Positions 1-7,757 of a stretch of DNA of 64,000 nucleotides are shown one piece after another; positions within the stretch are counted from its first letter, which is position 1, and each line of letters starts with the position of its first letter. Position numbers and translations under genes: made by a program. Origin of the DNA: Burkholderia sp. Bp8992 (GTDB lineage: Bacteria > Pseudomonadota > Gammaproteobacteria > Burkholderiales > Burkholderiaceae); contig NZ_QTQI01000005.1 of the NCBI RefSeq assembly GCF_003853705.1, positions 356,661-420,660 on the forward strand, given 5' to 3'. The notes under the pieces were generated by a model that saw only the letters and a list, made by a program, of their open reading frames with translations, did not search any database and was not told the DNA's origin.

Positions 1-871
1 GGATCGCCTGCGCGTCGACCGGGTAGCCCGCGTGGATGAAGTCCTCGGCCGCTCGGATCGCGAGGTTGTCCATCATCTCGAGTCCGCCGGGAATCACGCC
101 CGCGCCGATGATTCGCGCAACCGCCCCGCCCGCTTCGGCGACGTCGTCGAAGCTTGCCATCAGCACCTTCACGCTCGGCGGTTTCGGCAGCAGCTTCACG
201 GTCACTTCGGTGACGATGCCGAGCATCCCTTCGGAGCCGGTGAACAGCGCGAGCAGGTCGAAGCCCGGTGCGTCGAGCGCATCGGCGCCGAGCGTGAGCG
301 TGTCGCCGTCGATCGTCAGGATCTCGACCTTCAGGATGTTGTGCACCGTGAGCCCGTATTTCAGGCAGTGCACGCCGCCGGCGTTCTCGGCGACGTTGCC
401 GCCGATCGAACAGGCGATCTGCGAAGACGGATCGGGCGCGTAGTAGAGGCCGTGCGGCGCGGCCGCCTGCGAGATCGCGAGGTTGCGCACACCGGGCTGT
501 ACGCGTGCGATGCCCGCATCGGGGTCGATGTCGAGAATCCGGTTGAACTTCGCCATCACGAGCAGGATGCCTTTTTCGAGCGGCATCGCGCCGCCCGACA
601 GCCCCGTGCCGGCGCCGCGCGCGACGACCGGCACGCCGTGCGCGGCCGCGACACGCAGCACCGCGCGCACCTGGTCGACCGTGTCGGGCAGCACGACCGC
701 GAGCGGTACCGTGCGGTACGCGGCGAGGCCGTCGCATTCGAACGGCTTGAGCGCCTCGCGTTCGTGCAGCACGTCGAGGCCGGGCGCCGCCGCGTCGAGC
801 GCGGCGACGAGCGTGTCGCGGCCGACGGTCGCCAGCGGGCCGTCGATCCGTTCGTCGTAGATGAAACTCAT
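1..871 (-). CDS. glcD: Glycolate oxidase FAD-binding subunit GlcD (3' end outside window)
   Basis: Oxidises glycolate (or a related 2-hydroxyacid) to glyoxylate as the FAD subunit of the GlcDEF complex. About 290 codons are visible from the ATG at 871, beginning MSFIYDERIDG; the family is about 500 residues, so the C-terminal part lies left of the window. The FAD-binding type 4 domain is clear: RGAGTGLSGGA at residues 85-95 and a SIGGNVAENAGG-type segment near 155-165. It is divergent from glcC, and two operator-like palindromes lie in the 216-bp gap. D-lactate dehydrogenases of the same family are the main alternative; the GlcC-like neighbour favours glycolate. Confidence 0.88.
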   Translation of the reverse strand, partial: MSFIYDERIDGPLATVGRDTLVAALDAAAPGLDVLHEREALKPFECDGLAAYRTVPLAVVLPDTVDQVRAVLRVAAAHGVPVVARGAGTGLSGGAMPLEKGILLVMAKFNRILDIDPDAGIARVQPGVRNLAISQAAAPHGLYYAPDPSSQIACSIGGNVAENAGGVHCLKYGLTVHNILKVEILTIDGDTLTLGADALDAPGFDLLALFTGSEGMLGIVTEVTVKLLPKPPSVKVLMASFDDVAEAGGAVARIIGAGVIPGGLEMMDNLAIRAAEDFIHAGYPVDAQAI

Positions 872-968
872 TGGTCTGTCTCCACCATGCGGGTGGCCGC
901 GCCATGCGCGACACGCCGGAAGGGGGATTCTTGGCGGGCGGCGCGAGCGTGTCCAGACGTCTTCCAGG

Positions 969-979
969 TGGTCATACCA
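969..979. promoter_or_regulatory. Candidate GlcC/FadR-family operator, copy 1
   Basis: TGGTCATACCA fits the TGGT-N3-ACCA palindrome bound by FadR-subfamily GntR repressors. It lies about 100 bp upstream of the glcD start and repeats exactly at 1075-1085. Binding by GlcC is inferred from position and family. Confidence 0.6.
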
Positions 980-1074
980 GTTTTTGATAGAGCCCTTGTA
1001 CGGTGCTGGATCGAGATCGTGAAGTTCCAATATGAACAAGGCTTTGTGCGAAAATCACCGATATCCGTCCAAAG

Positions 1075-1085
1075 TGGTCATACCA
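1075..1085. promoter_or_regulatory. Candidate GlcC/FadR-family operator, copy 2
   Basis: Second exact copy of TGGTCATACCA, 106 bp from the first and ending 2 bp before the proposed glcC ATG. A regulator bound here could block glcC itself, which fits autoregulation. Confidence 0.6.
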
Positions 1086-1087
1086 GT

Positions 1088-1858
1088 ATGGGAATGCAGG
1101 ATCGAGAAGGGCCGGCGCGGCGTGTGGCCGACGTCGTCGCCGAGCGGATCGAGCAACTGATCGTCGACGGCGTGCTGAAGGCCGGGCAGGCGCTGCCGTC
1201 CGAACGGCGGCTGACCGAGAAGCTCGGCGTGTCGCGCACGGCCGTGCGCGAAGGAATGAAGCTGCTGCACGCGCGCGGGATCATCGACACGACGCACGGC
1301 AAGGGCTCGTTCGTCGCGAGCCTGACCCCGCAACGCGAGATCACGCCGATGATGCACCTGCTCGGCTCGCAGCCGCGCACGCTGTACGACCTGTTCGAGG
1401 TGCGCGGGATGCTCGAGGCCGAGGCCGCGCGGCTCGCCGCGTTGCGCGGCACGCCGGCCGATTTCATCCTGATCCGGCGCCGCTACGAGGAAATGACGGC
1501 AGCCGACGCGCAGGATCTCGATCCCGCCGCGCGCGCGAAGCTCGATCACGCGTTTCATCTCGCGATCTGCGAGGCGTCGCACAACCCCGTGCTCGTCAAC
1601 ACGCTGCAATCGCTGACCGACCTGCTGCTCAGTTCGGTGTTCGCGTCGGTGAACAACCTTTATCACCGCGAGCCGCTGAAGAAGCAGATCGATCGCCAGC
1701 ATGCGCGGCTCTACAACGCGGTCACGGGGCGGTTGCCCGATCAGGCGCGCAAGGCCGCGAGCGAACATATCCGCCAGTGCGTCGAGTATCTGCGCGAGAT
1801 CGAGCAGGAGGAACAGCGGCTCGTGCGCTCGACGTTGCGGCTCGAAGGGTGGACTTGA
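1088..1858 (+). CDS. glcC: GntR-family (FadR subfamily) regulator, GlcC-like
   Basis: Probable ligand-responsive regulator of the glycolate oxidase genes. The 256-residue product has an N-terminal winged helix (about residues 10-75; PSERRLTEKLGVSRTAVREG is the helix-turn-helix) and an all-helical FCD effector domain (about 95-230), the usual FadR/GlcC layout and length. The frame is open far upstream with no related protein sequence, so the start is chosen at the ATG at 1088. No strong ribosome-binding site is visible; ATG 1094 or an in-frame GTG at 1019 are alternatives, and the latter would place operator copy 2 inside the gene. Regulation of glcD is inferred from divergence and the paired palindromes. 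Confidence 0.82.
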   Translation: MGMQDREGPARRVADVVAERIEQLIVDGVLKAGQALPSERRLTEKLGVSRTAVREGMKLLHARGIIDTTHGKGSFVASLTPQREITPMMHLLGSQPRTLYDLFEVRGMLEAEAARLAALRGTPADFILIRRRYEEMTAADAQDLDPAARAKLDHAFHLAICEASHNPVLVNTLQSLTDLLLSSVFASVNNLYHREPLKKQIDRQHARLYNAVTGRLPDQARKAASEHIRQCVEYLREIEQEEQRLVRSTLRLEGWT

Positions 1859-1888
1859 GCAGTGCAGGGGCGTTCGCTCGATGATGTG

Positions 1889-2272
1889 TGCATCAGGCGC
1901 GTGCTGCTGGCATCGCGCGTGGGCTCGCTCGGCACGGCCGTTACGCTGATCGCGATTGCGAGCCTGTTCGCGTTCATGGCGCCGCAGGCGTGCTGGTCGC
2001 TGCTGCAGGAAATCGTGCCGCGCGAACGCGTCGGCTCGGCGGGCGGGTTCGTTCACCTGCTTGCGAATCTCGCGGGCATCTTGTCGCCGAGCGTAACCGG
2101 CTGGCTCGTCCAGTATGGGGGCGGCTATTCGAGTGCATTCGTGCTCGCGGGCGCGTCGGCGCTCGCCGGTGCGGTAATCCTGACGTTCGCGGTGCGCGCG
2201 AGGGCCGTTTCGCAGATGCGTGGGCTGCCCGACGAAGTACTCCGTTCAATTGGCAACGCCGGAGTGAGTTGA
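1889..2272 (+). pseudogene. C-terminal remnant of an MFS transporter
   Basis: This frame reads as the last three or so membrane helices of a major facilitator of the anion:cation symporter type (for example AGILSPSVTGWLV and GGYSSAFVLAGA), ending at a normal stop. The first nine or so helices are absent and no start with a ribosome-binding site precedes it. It therefore looks like the stump of a transporter truncated by a deletion whose left junction lies near the end of glcC. Confidence 0.7.
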
Positions 2273-2312
2273 CGTCATCTCCCGGCGCGAGAATGAATTG
2301 GTGATCCAAGCT

Positions 2313-3293
2313 TTATGGCGTTGGAAAGAGGGCCGCTGCGTTTACGATAGTCTTCGGCATTCTGTCTTCCTCGATCGTATGGATTGAGACTTGCTGTCGC
2401 TCCTTGACAAGCTTCTCGAGAAATGCGTCCATTTCATTTAGGCTGTCGATCATCGGCGTGCCGGCGATAATGTGGTCACCTTGAGGATAATCCACGAACC
2501 ATTTTGGGTAATCAGGACCTGGGAACTTGCGGAAATATGCAAGTGGGCCGTAGCCGGAGAACGGGCCTTCGATCTCGTCATACGTAACAAGCTGATCCTT
2601 GGCCCCATGAAAGAACATAATCGGGGCTGGTTTGTGCTTGAACGTGAGTGGTGTATTCGCCTTCAGCCAAAATGCGCCTGCCATCGAAATTACTCCGGCA
2701 TATCTAAAGTTGGCCGGTAGATGCACTCTAGCCAGTTCGGTTTCGTTGGCAACATTGTATTCGGCAACCAGAGAATTCGTGGCACCGGAACTGCCGCCCA
2801 TGAGGATAATTTGATCTTTGTCGATATTCCAATCGTCTGCATGCTTGAGTACGAATGATGTGGCATCGAACAGATCCTCCACGCTCCACTGAATAGCACG
2901 AAGGTACATCTCCGTGCCGTTAGTAGGGGTTATCTCATTTCTTTCCTTGGCAATCTTGATGCCCAGTCGGTAATCCAATGCGATCACGTCATAGCCCAAT
3001 GACGTGAAATGTTCAAGGCCGGCTGTAAAGCCCTCATCGTTGCGCGCCCCCCCTTCCCACCCGCCGCCATAGGAGAAGATTATGACCGCGCGCTTGCCAG
3101 TTATTTTGACAGAGCCATCTACGAGACGATCTAGGTGCAGTTTTTGGTCATCCTTGGTGGCATAAAGATAGGTTGTCCTCTGCACTGTGGAGTGCGAGGC
3201 GGCGATCTGTGCTTGCGTCGCGTTGGTTTGCCCGCGGGTGGACGCGGTTGCAAAGAGCGCGACGATGGCTGTGGTCCAAATAAGACGTTTCAT
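2313..3293 (-). CDS. Secreted alpha/beta hydrolase (esterase/lipase-like)
   Basis: The 326-residue product begins with a Sec signal peptide (about residues 1-21), so it probably acts in the periplasm or outside. The hydrolase fold is supported by an oxyanion-hole segment SYGGGW (74-79), nucleophile elbow GGSSG (166-170, Ser168), acid candidate Asp233 in HGAKDQ and His274 in GDHIIAG. This is typical of acyl-ester hydrolases related to feruloyl esterases and kynurenine formamidase-like proteins; the substrate is unknown. GC is visibly lower and codons more mixed than in the flanking genes, consistent with recent acquisition. Confidence 0.78.
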   Translation of the reverse strand: MKRLIWTTAIVALFATASTRGQTNATQAQIAASHSTVQRTTYLYATKDDQKLHLDRLVDGSVKITGKRAVIIFSYGGGWEGGARNDEGFTAGLEHFTSLGYDVIALDYRLGIKIAKERNEITPTNGTEMYLRAIQWSVEDLFDATSFVLKHADDWNIDKDQIILMGGSSGATNSLVAEYNVANETELARVHLPANFRYAGVISMAGAFWLKANTPLTFKHKPAPIMFFHGAKDQLVTYDEIEGPFSGYGPLAYFRKFPGPDYPKWFVDYPQGDHIIAGTPMIDSLNEMDAFLEKLVKERQQVSIHTIEEDRMPKTIVNAAALFPTP

Positions 3294-3599
3294 CCGTGTT
3301 CCTAGGCTAGGTTGGTGGTACGTTTCATGTTATCCCTCGCACGTATATCGTCCGCTCGATGGTTCATGTCGCCTATTCAGGTCAAAGACTAGAACTCAGT
3401 AGACGTAGGAGGCGACCGCTCACGACGAAGCGGAAAGCTGTCGGATCTTCGGCGGATTACATGCCCCCTGTGATGGCGCGAACAGAGAATCCATAGGCAT
3501 TCCGTGATAATCCGCTTTGGGGGCGCGACTATCATCTAGTAATCGCCGAGTCGCAGCAAATATGCGTACTCAGGATCTTGCATCTATTCCTCAAGATCA
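3294..3599. other. Gene-free gap, 306 bp
   Basis: Separates the hydrolase from the small gene at 3600. It is of mixed, lower GC content. It should contain the promoter of the hydrolase on the minus strand, but no convincing promoter, hairpin or conserved frame could be identified. Confidence 0.5.
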
Positions 3600-3947
3600 T
3601 TATGCCGATCCGAGGCATTTCGTGACTTTAGCTTCGTCCAGAGGATACTTGGCCACCGCCTCCAGCCCGCCTGCTTCTCGTTGGCTTTGAAATGTCTGCA
3701 GTAACTTCAGCACATAGTCACCATTGCCTGTTGCTACCAATTCCAATGCAGTTTTGTGACTGAGGGCCGCTAACGGCGCTTGCGTAATCCACTTGAACAC
3801 CGCATTGCGGTCAGGTTCAATCTCGTACGCGGAGGTTGCAATTTGCCGGACAATGCCGTTCGCCATAGTGCCAGCCGCCCCGGTAGGTTCGACCGGGTCT
3901 GCGGCGGCGCTCTCGGCTGCTAGTTGCCGCATATCGTTAAGCACCAA
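3600..3947 (-). CDS. Small protein, possibly with an Xre/MbcA/ParS-type toxin-binding domain
   Basis: Product of up to 115 residues, not securely recognised. The segment from about residue 50 (FKWITQAPLAAL then KTALELVATGNGDYVLKLL) resembles the C-terminal toxin-binding (DUF2384) domain of Xre/MbcA/ParS antitoxins, which pairs a Trp-containing helix with a P-x-AL and TALELL motif. The start is uncertain: the longest frame begins at a TTG (3947), with GTG at 3944 and ATG at 3932, and no clear ribosome-binding site. It lies 5 bp after the stop of the glycine-zipper lipoprotein, so the two may be co-transcribed. No RES-type toxin gene is adjacent. It may also be a truncated gene. Confidence 0.45.
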   Translation of the reverse strand: MVLNDMRQLAAESAAADPVEPTGAAGTMANGIVRQIATSAYEIEPDRNAVFKWITQAPLAALSHKTALELVATGNGDYVLKLLQTFQSQREAGGLEAVAKYPLDEAKVTKCLGSA

Positions 3948-3952
3948 ATCGA

Positions 3953-4177
3953 TTAATAATGGCGGTCGCGACCAGAAGTGGCAACTCCTACAGTGGCACC
4001 GGCGGCCGCGCCTAGCGCGGCCCCCTGCGCCAGATCCCCTCCCGTCAGGGCGCTGATGGCCGCTCCACCGGCTGCGCCGATAAGCGCGCCCCTAGCACCC
4101 GAGCGAGCTGTGTGAGGATCAACCACGCACCCTGCAAGCAATGTGGCTACAGTCATAGCGATGAGCGTTTTCTTCAT
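3953..4177 (-). CDS. Glycine-zipper lipoprotein
   Basis: A 74-residue product with a lipoprotein signal ending in the lipobox LLAGC (Cys about residue 17), followed by a glycine-zipper hairpin (GALIGAAGGAAISALTGG and GAALGAAAGATVGVATSG) as in SlyB/YMGG-type outer-membrane lipoproteins. The start at 4177 is set by a GAGGAA ribosome-binding site 5-6 bp upstream; a longer in-frame start at 4213 lacks one. Its promoter region contains the large AT-rich palindrome at 4219-4256, shared with the divergent DUF2975 gene. It was probably acquired together with the rest of the low-GC islet. Confidence 0.75.
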   Translation of the reverse strand: MKKTLIAMTVATLLAGCVVDPHTARSGARGALIGAAGGAAISALTGGDLAQGAALGAAAGATVGVATSGRDRHY

Positions 4178-4218
4178 GTGTTCCTCAATGAGTTGAGTGG
4201 CACGGTCGGCCACTCGAG

Positions 4219-4256
4219 TTAATGATAAACGATAATATGATATCGCTTATCATTAA
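4219..4256. promoter_or_regulatory. 38-bp AT-rich interrupted palindrome, candidate operator
   Basis: Perfect arms TTAATGATAA (4219-4228) and TTATCATTAA (4247-4256) enclose a second matching pair CGATA (4230-4234) and TATCG (4241-4245); 16 of 19 paired positions match. It sits between the divergent starts at 4177 and 4337, the place expected for an operator. Binding by the XRE repressor at 4912 is an inference. Confidence 0.6.
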
Positions 4257-4322
4257 ATTTCAAGAGAAAATTGTGTGACAGATGGTTACGGGAAAGGGTT
4301 CCATGTGATGATTGCGTCTTTC

Positions 4323-4329
4323 AAGGAGG
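4323..4329 (+). promoter_or_regulatory. Strong ribosome-binding site deciding a GTG start
   Basis: AAGGAGG is a full Shine-Dalgarno match, 7 nt before the in-frame GTG at 4337. This favours GTG 4337 over the ATG at 4349 as the start of the DUF2975 gene. Confidence 0.65.
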
Positions 4330-4336
4330 CGGGCAG

Positions 4337-4909
4337 GTGGAAGGCAAAATGAAAGGTCGGACGACAGAGAGGGGCGTCTGGTACCACTCAAATCTCAGGC
4401 AGATCACGTGGATGTTCAGCGCATGGGCGGCGTACTCGATAACTTTTCAGCCTGTACAGGCAGCGCTCGGCCTTGCCAATTCGACATGGAAGATTGGCGG
4501 CGGCCCAGGGATCCCGTACCTCCACTTTCCTGCGTTGACGTTGGCAATCCTGATCGGCTCATGCCTGGCCAAACTGGCTGTCATCATCGTGGTTTATAAG
4601 GCACTGCGACTGATCTTCGGCAACGCTGGGCAGAACAACAAGTTGTTGTCGCTTCGGAACGCCAGTGCGCTCCGGCGAGTTGGGCGTTTATTGCTCATAT
4701 TTTCGGCACTTGACCTACTGACCTTCCCTGTGGCGTACCTGTCTTTGGCACTACTGGATCCAAGAGTACAGTTCGAGGTCTCAGTCTTTTTGTTTTTAGC
4801 TCTCGTGATACCGCCTGACAAACTAGTACTTGCGGGCTTGGCACTTGGTAGCGCAGAGGTGTTGAAAAGAGGCGCAACCTTGGACGAAGAAGCCAACCTG
4901 ACAATTTGA
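4337..4909 (+). CDS. DUF2975-family integral membrane protein
   Basis: The product, about 190 residues from GTG 4337, has about four transmembrane segments: one near the WMFSAWAAYSITFQP stretch, then ALTLAILIGSCLAKLAVIIVV, LLLIFSALDLLTFPVAYLSL and FLFLALVIPPDKLVLAGLAL. Order, size and the adjoining small XRE gene match the common DUF2975/YozG-like arrangement, in which the regulator gene directly follows the membrane protein gene. The molecular function of DUF2975 proteins is not established. The gene overlaps or abuts the next one (its stop at 4907-4909 is 2 bp before ATG 4912), implying translational coupling. GC is lower than in neighbouring core genes. Confidence 0.68.
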   Translation: MEGKMKGRTTERGVWYHSNLRQITWMFSAWAAYSITFQPVQAALGLANSTWKIGGGPGIPYLHFPALTLAILIGSCLAKLAVIIVVYKALRLIFGNAGQNNKLLSLRNASALRRVGRLLLIFSALDLLTFPVAYLSLALLDPRVQFEVSVFLFLALVIPPDKLVLAGLALGSAEVLKRGATLDEEANLTI

Positions 4910-4911
4910 AT

Positions 4912-5130
4912 ATGGCCATAATTGTCAACCTTGATGTCATGCTGGCGCGACGTAAGATGAGCTTGACCGAGCTTTCTGAGATTGTCGAGATAAGCCTTCC
5001 GAACCTGTCCGTGCTTAAGACGGGCAAGGCTCGCGCAATCCGCTTTTCTACCATGGAAGCACTTTGCGAGGCCCTTTCTTGTCAGCCGGGGGATTTGCTC
5101 GAATACGTGGCAGACGGCAAACCCGATTGA
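4912..5130 (+). CDS. Small XRE-family HTH regulator (YozG-like)
   Basis: A 72-residue protein consisting almost entirely of a Cro/C1-type helix-turn-helix (SLTELSEIVEISLPNLSVLK, then the ARAIRFSTMEALCEALSCQP helices), ending PGDLLEYV as in YozG/HipB-like regulators. Start chosen at ATG 4912, just after the stop of the DUF2975 gene; a TTG at 4906 overlapping that stop is possible. Partner of the DUF2975 protein; probably an autoregulating repressor acting at the palindrome 4219-4256 (inference). Confidence 0.75.
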   Translation: MAIIVNLDVMLARRKMSLTELSEIVEISLPNLSVLKTGKARAIRFSTMEALCEALSCQPGDLLEYVADGKPD

Positions 5131-5168
5131 GTGCCTAGCGTTTGGCTGTATTTGGCCCATCATCGACG

Positions 5169-5378
5169 TTTATCCAGTGGGATTCCGCGTTAGGTGAGCC
5201 GCCCGTGGAAATCACCACGCGAGCGCATGGCGAGCACTACGAACTCGTGGTGCGAGACCACGGGCCCGGCGTATCCGAGCCCGATCTCGACCGCGTGCTG
5301 CATCCGTTTGTCCGGCTCGATCCCGCTCGCGGCGGCACCTCGCGCAGCGGCTTGGGCCTGGCCATCGTTCAGCATTGA
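5169..5378 (+). pseudogene. Fragment of a sensor histidine kinase ATPase domain
   Basis: The frame reads as the end of a HATPase_c domain: RDHGPGVSEPDLDRV is the G1/F-box region and SGLGLAIVQ the G2 box. The dimerisation/phosphoacceptor domain, sensor region and N box are missing, and the frame stops straight after the G2 box. It is an EnvZ-like kinase remnant filling most of the 344-bp gap before the GntR gene, and it marks the right edge of the low-GC islet. Confidence 0.7.
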
Positions 5379-5474
5379 AGGCGGCAGGGATGTCACGGGC
5401 AAAGCAGATACCGAGTAGATCTACCTTCTGCTTCGGCGTGTCACCGTGGACGGCACTTTCATCCGCCCGCCAGT

Positions 5475-6206
5475 TCAACTCTCTGACCGTTTCAGCCTCA
5501 TGGAAACGGAGAATCGTTCTGCCGGGTGAATGCTGATCGATATTTCGAACGCAACGCCCATCGAATCGATATAGCGCCGCACGATTTCAAGCGCGGCTGT
5601 TCCCGCCGGGATCTGCAGTCTCGCAGCCGTCTCCGGCGAGACGTTCACCGCCTGTACGTTTTGCTCGATCTCGGCAACGCATCGTCCGTAACGGGCCTCG
5701 ATCAATGAACTGATCAGCGTGTCCGGCTCGTTGCGGATCGTCTCCACGATTTCCGCATAGCTCGGATCAATATAAACGTCCGTCCAGCCAATCGGCGGAC
5801 GCGAAGTATCGCGTTCGACACGCAGGCTCGAAATGCGCAGCCAGCGCGCACCTTCGTCGCTCTTCAGGACCTTCGCGAGCTTGCCGTCAGCGACAAGCTC
5901 CTCGACCGTCTGCACCACGCGCAGATTCTCGGAACCGAACTGGACGAGATCCTCGATCGAAGCAAGAGACGGCCGGAAGTCGTTTTTCGGTTGCATCGAT
6001 TCGACACGCGTCCCCGCGTTCTTGCGGCGCGACACGAAGCCGAGTTGCTGCAGCTCGTGCAGCGCCGCGCGAATCGTGTGCCGGCTCGTCTTGTACAGAT
6101 CGCGCAATTCGAGCTCGGTCGGCAAGTACGAGCCGACGGGAAAGCGGCCCGACGCGATGCCTTCGGTCAGGTCGCGCGCGATCTCGGCGAAATGGGGTCT
6201 GTTCAT
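5475..6206 (-). CDS. GntR-family regulator with UTRA domain (HutC subfamily)
   Basis: The 243-residue product has a winged helix at about residues 3-70 (PTELELRDLYKTSRHTIRAA) and a UTRA ligand-binding domain (about 90-235), the standard HutC/FarR size and layout. The start at 6206 follows an AGAGAAA purine tract. It is divergent from the lyase gene; two copies of a TATGTCCGGACATA palindrome lie in the 154-bp gap, matching the symmetric sites bound by such dimeric repressors. It most likely represses the lyase-symporter operon and is released by the substrate, whose identity cannot be read from sequence. Confidence 0.85.
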   Translation of the reverse strand: MNRPHFAEIARDLTEGIASGRFPVGSYLPTELELRDLYKTSRHTIRAALHELQQLGFVSRRKNAGTRVESMQPKNDFRPSLASIEDLVQFGSENLRVVQTVEELVADGKLAKVLKSDEGARWLRISSLRVERDTSRPPIGWTDVYIDPSYAEIVETIRNEPDTLISSLIEARYGRCVAEIEQNVQAVNVSPETAARLQIPAGTAALEIVRRYIDSMGVAFEISISIHPAERFSVSMRLKRSES

Positions 6207-6261
6207 TTTCTCTGCATGTCAGTCGTCGCTGACAGTTTAAGGGTAAACATCGCTGGATCGA

Positions 6262-6275
6262 TATGTCCGGACATA
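6262..6275. promoter_or_regulatory. Candidate GntR operator 1
   Basis: TATGTCCGGACATA is a perfect 14-bp palindrome, repeated at 6286-6301 with centres 25 bp apart. Placement between the regulator start (6206) and lyase start (6361) suggests control of both. Confidence 0.7.
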
Positions 6276-6285
6276 ATAATCTTCC

Positions 6286-6301
6286 ATATGTCCGGACATA
6301 T
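6286..6301. promoter_or_regulatory. Candidate GntR operator 2
   Basis: ATATGTCCGGACATAT is a perfect 16-bp palindrome containing the same core as the copy at 6262-6275. Two half-spaced copies suggest cooperative binding of two dimers. Confidence 0.7.
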
Positions 6302-6360
6302 CGAGGCGCTCGATTTTGAAGGTCCGATGTCATTCCCCGTTTCCGTTTCCCGAGGTCGCC

Positions 6361-7731
6361 ATGCCAAGCCGCACCATCCCTGTCTCCAGCACCGTCGTCG
6401 ATTCGATTCTGTTTCGAGATGCCTTCGGCACCGCGAAGATGCGTGCGCTGTTTTCCGATCATTCACTCGTGCAGCGCTACATCGACGTCGAAGTCGCGCT
6501 CGCGAAGGCCGAGGCGCGCGTCGGCGTGATTCCGGCCGAAGCGGCCGACGTGATTGCACGGGAAGCGAGCATCGAGCGCATCGATTTCGATCACATGCGC
6601 GAGGAGACGGACATCGTCGGCTATCCGATCCTGCCGCTTGTGCACCAGCTTGTCGCGATGTGCGGCGACGCGGGCCGCTACGTGCATTGGGGTGCCACGA
6701 CGCAGGACATAATGGACACCGCGGTGGCCCTGCAAGTACGCGATGCGCTGGACTCGATCGACGCCGATATCCGCGAATTGCGCGGCATTCTCGCCGACCT
6801 CGCGCGCACGCACCGCGACACCGCGATGGCAGGCCGCACCCATCTTCAGCAGGCGCTGCCGGTCACGTTCGGCTACAAGGCCGCAATCTGGCTCGCGATG
6901 TTCGACCGGCATCAGCAGCGGCTCGCGGAGCTGCGCGCACGCGTCGCGGTCGTCGAGTTCGCGGGCGCGGCCGGCACGCTGGCGTCGCTCGGCGACAAGG
7001 GTTTCGAAGTCCAGAAGGCGCTTGCGGAAGAACTGAAGCTCGGTGTGCCCGCGACGACGTGGCACGTCGCGCGCGATGGCTTCGCCGAAGCAGTGAACCT
7101 GCTTGCGCTGGTCACGGGCTCGCTCGGCAAGATCGCGCTCGACATCATGATCATGGCGTCGAACGAGTTCGCGGAAGTGTACGAACCGTTCGTCAAGGGG
7201 CGCGGCGCAAGCAGCACGATGCCGCAAAAGCGCAATCCGATCTCGAGCGAGCTGATGCTGGCGGCGGCGAAAGCTGTGCGGCAGCACGCGGGCCTGATGG
7301 TCGACGCGATGATCCAGGATTTCGAGCGTGCGACGGGTCCGTGGCATGCGGAATGGATCGCGATTCCCGAGAGCTTCATCCTGACATCCGGCGCGCTGCA
7401 TCAGGCGAAGTTTGCGCTCGGCGGGCTGATTGTCGATGCGGCGCGGATGAAGCAGAACCTCGGCATCAGCAAGGGGCTGATCGTCGCCGAAGCCGCGATG
7501 ATGCAGATGGCGCCGTTTACCGGGCGCCAGCAGGCGCACGACATCGTGTATGACGCATGCCGCACGGTCAACGAGAAGGGCGGCACGCTCGCCGAAGCGC
7601 TGGCTGCACTGCCCGAGGTGACGCGGCACTTCGATCGCGACGCGATCGAACGCATGACGGATCCGGTCAACTACCTGGGCCTCGCGCCGCAGATGGTCGA
7701 TCGGGCGATCGCACTGTCCCGCGAAATCTGA
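6361..7731 (+). CDS. Fumarase/aspartase-superfamily lyase (adenylosuccinate lyase / carboxymuconate cycloisomerase-like)
   Basis: A 456-residue enzyme of the superfamily that eliminates from succinyl-type substrates to release fumarate, or performs the related cycloisomerisation. Visible motifs: HWGATTQDIMDTA (109-121), GRTHLQQALP (158-167) and the flexible-loop signature SSTMPQKRNP (284-293) with its catalytic Ser. PcaB-type 3-carboxymuconate cycloisomerase is the nearest-looking family, but no protocatechuate genes are nearby and the operon partner is a symporter, so a dedicated catabolic lyase is at least as likely. Start ATG 6361 has only a weak GAGG upstream. The next gene starts 26 bp after its stop. 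Confidence 0.8.
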   Translation: MPSRTIPVSSTVVDSILFRDAFGTAKMRALFSDHSLVQRYIDVEVALAKAEARVGVIPAEAADVIAREASIERIDFDHMREETDIVGYPILPLVHQLVAMCGDAGRYVHWGATTQDIMDTAVALQVRDALDSIDADIRELRGILADLARTHRDTAMAGRTHLQQALPVTFGYKAAIWLAMFDRHQQRLAELRARVAVVEFAGAAGTLASLGDKGFEVQKALAEELKLGVPATTWHVARDGFAEAVNLLALVTGSLGKIALDIMIMASNEFAEVYEPFVKGRGASSTMPQKRNPISSELMLAAAKAVRQHAGLMVDAMIQDFERATGPWHAEWIAIPESFILTSGALHQAKFALGGLIVDAARMKQNLGISKGLIVAEAAMMQMAPFTGRQQAHDIVYDACRTVNEKGGTLAEALAALPEVTRHFDRDAIERMTDPVNYLGLAPQMVDRAIALSREI

Positions 7732-7757
7732 GCGGACGTCGGGGAGGAGACACCATC

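Noticed and set aside
32-1060. Long open frame running into glcC from the left
   Set aside because: The upstream part is the complement of glcD and shows no family likeness; only the part from about 1088 is a GntR protein.
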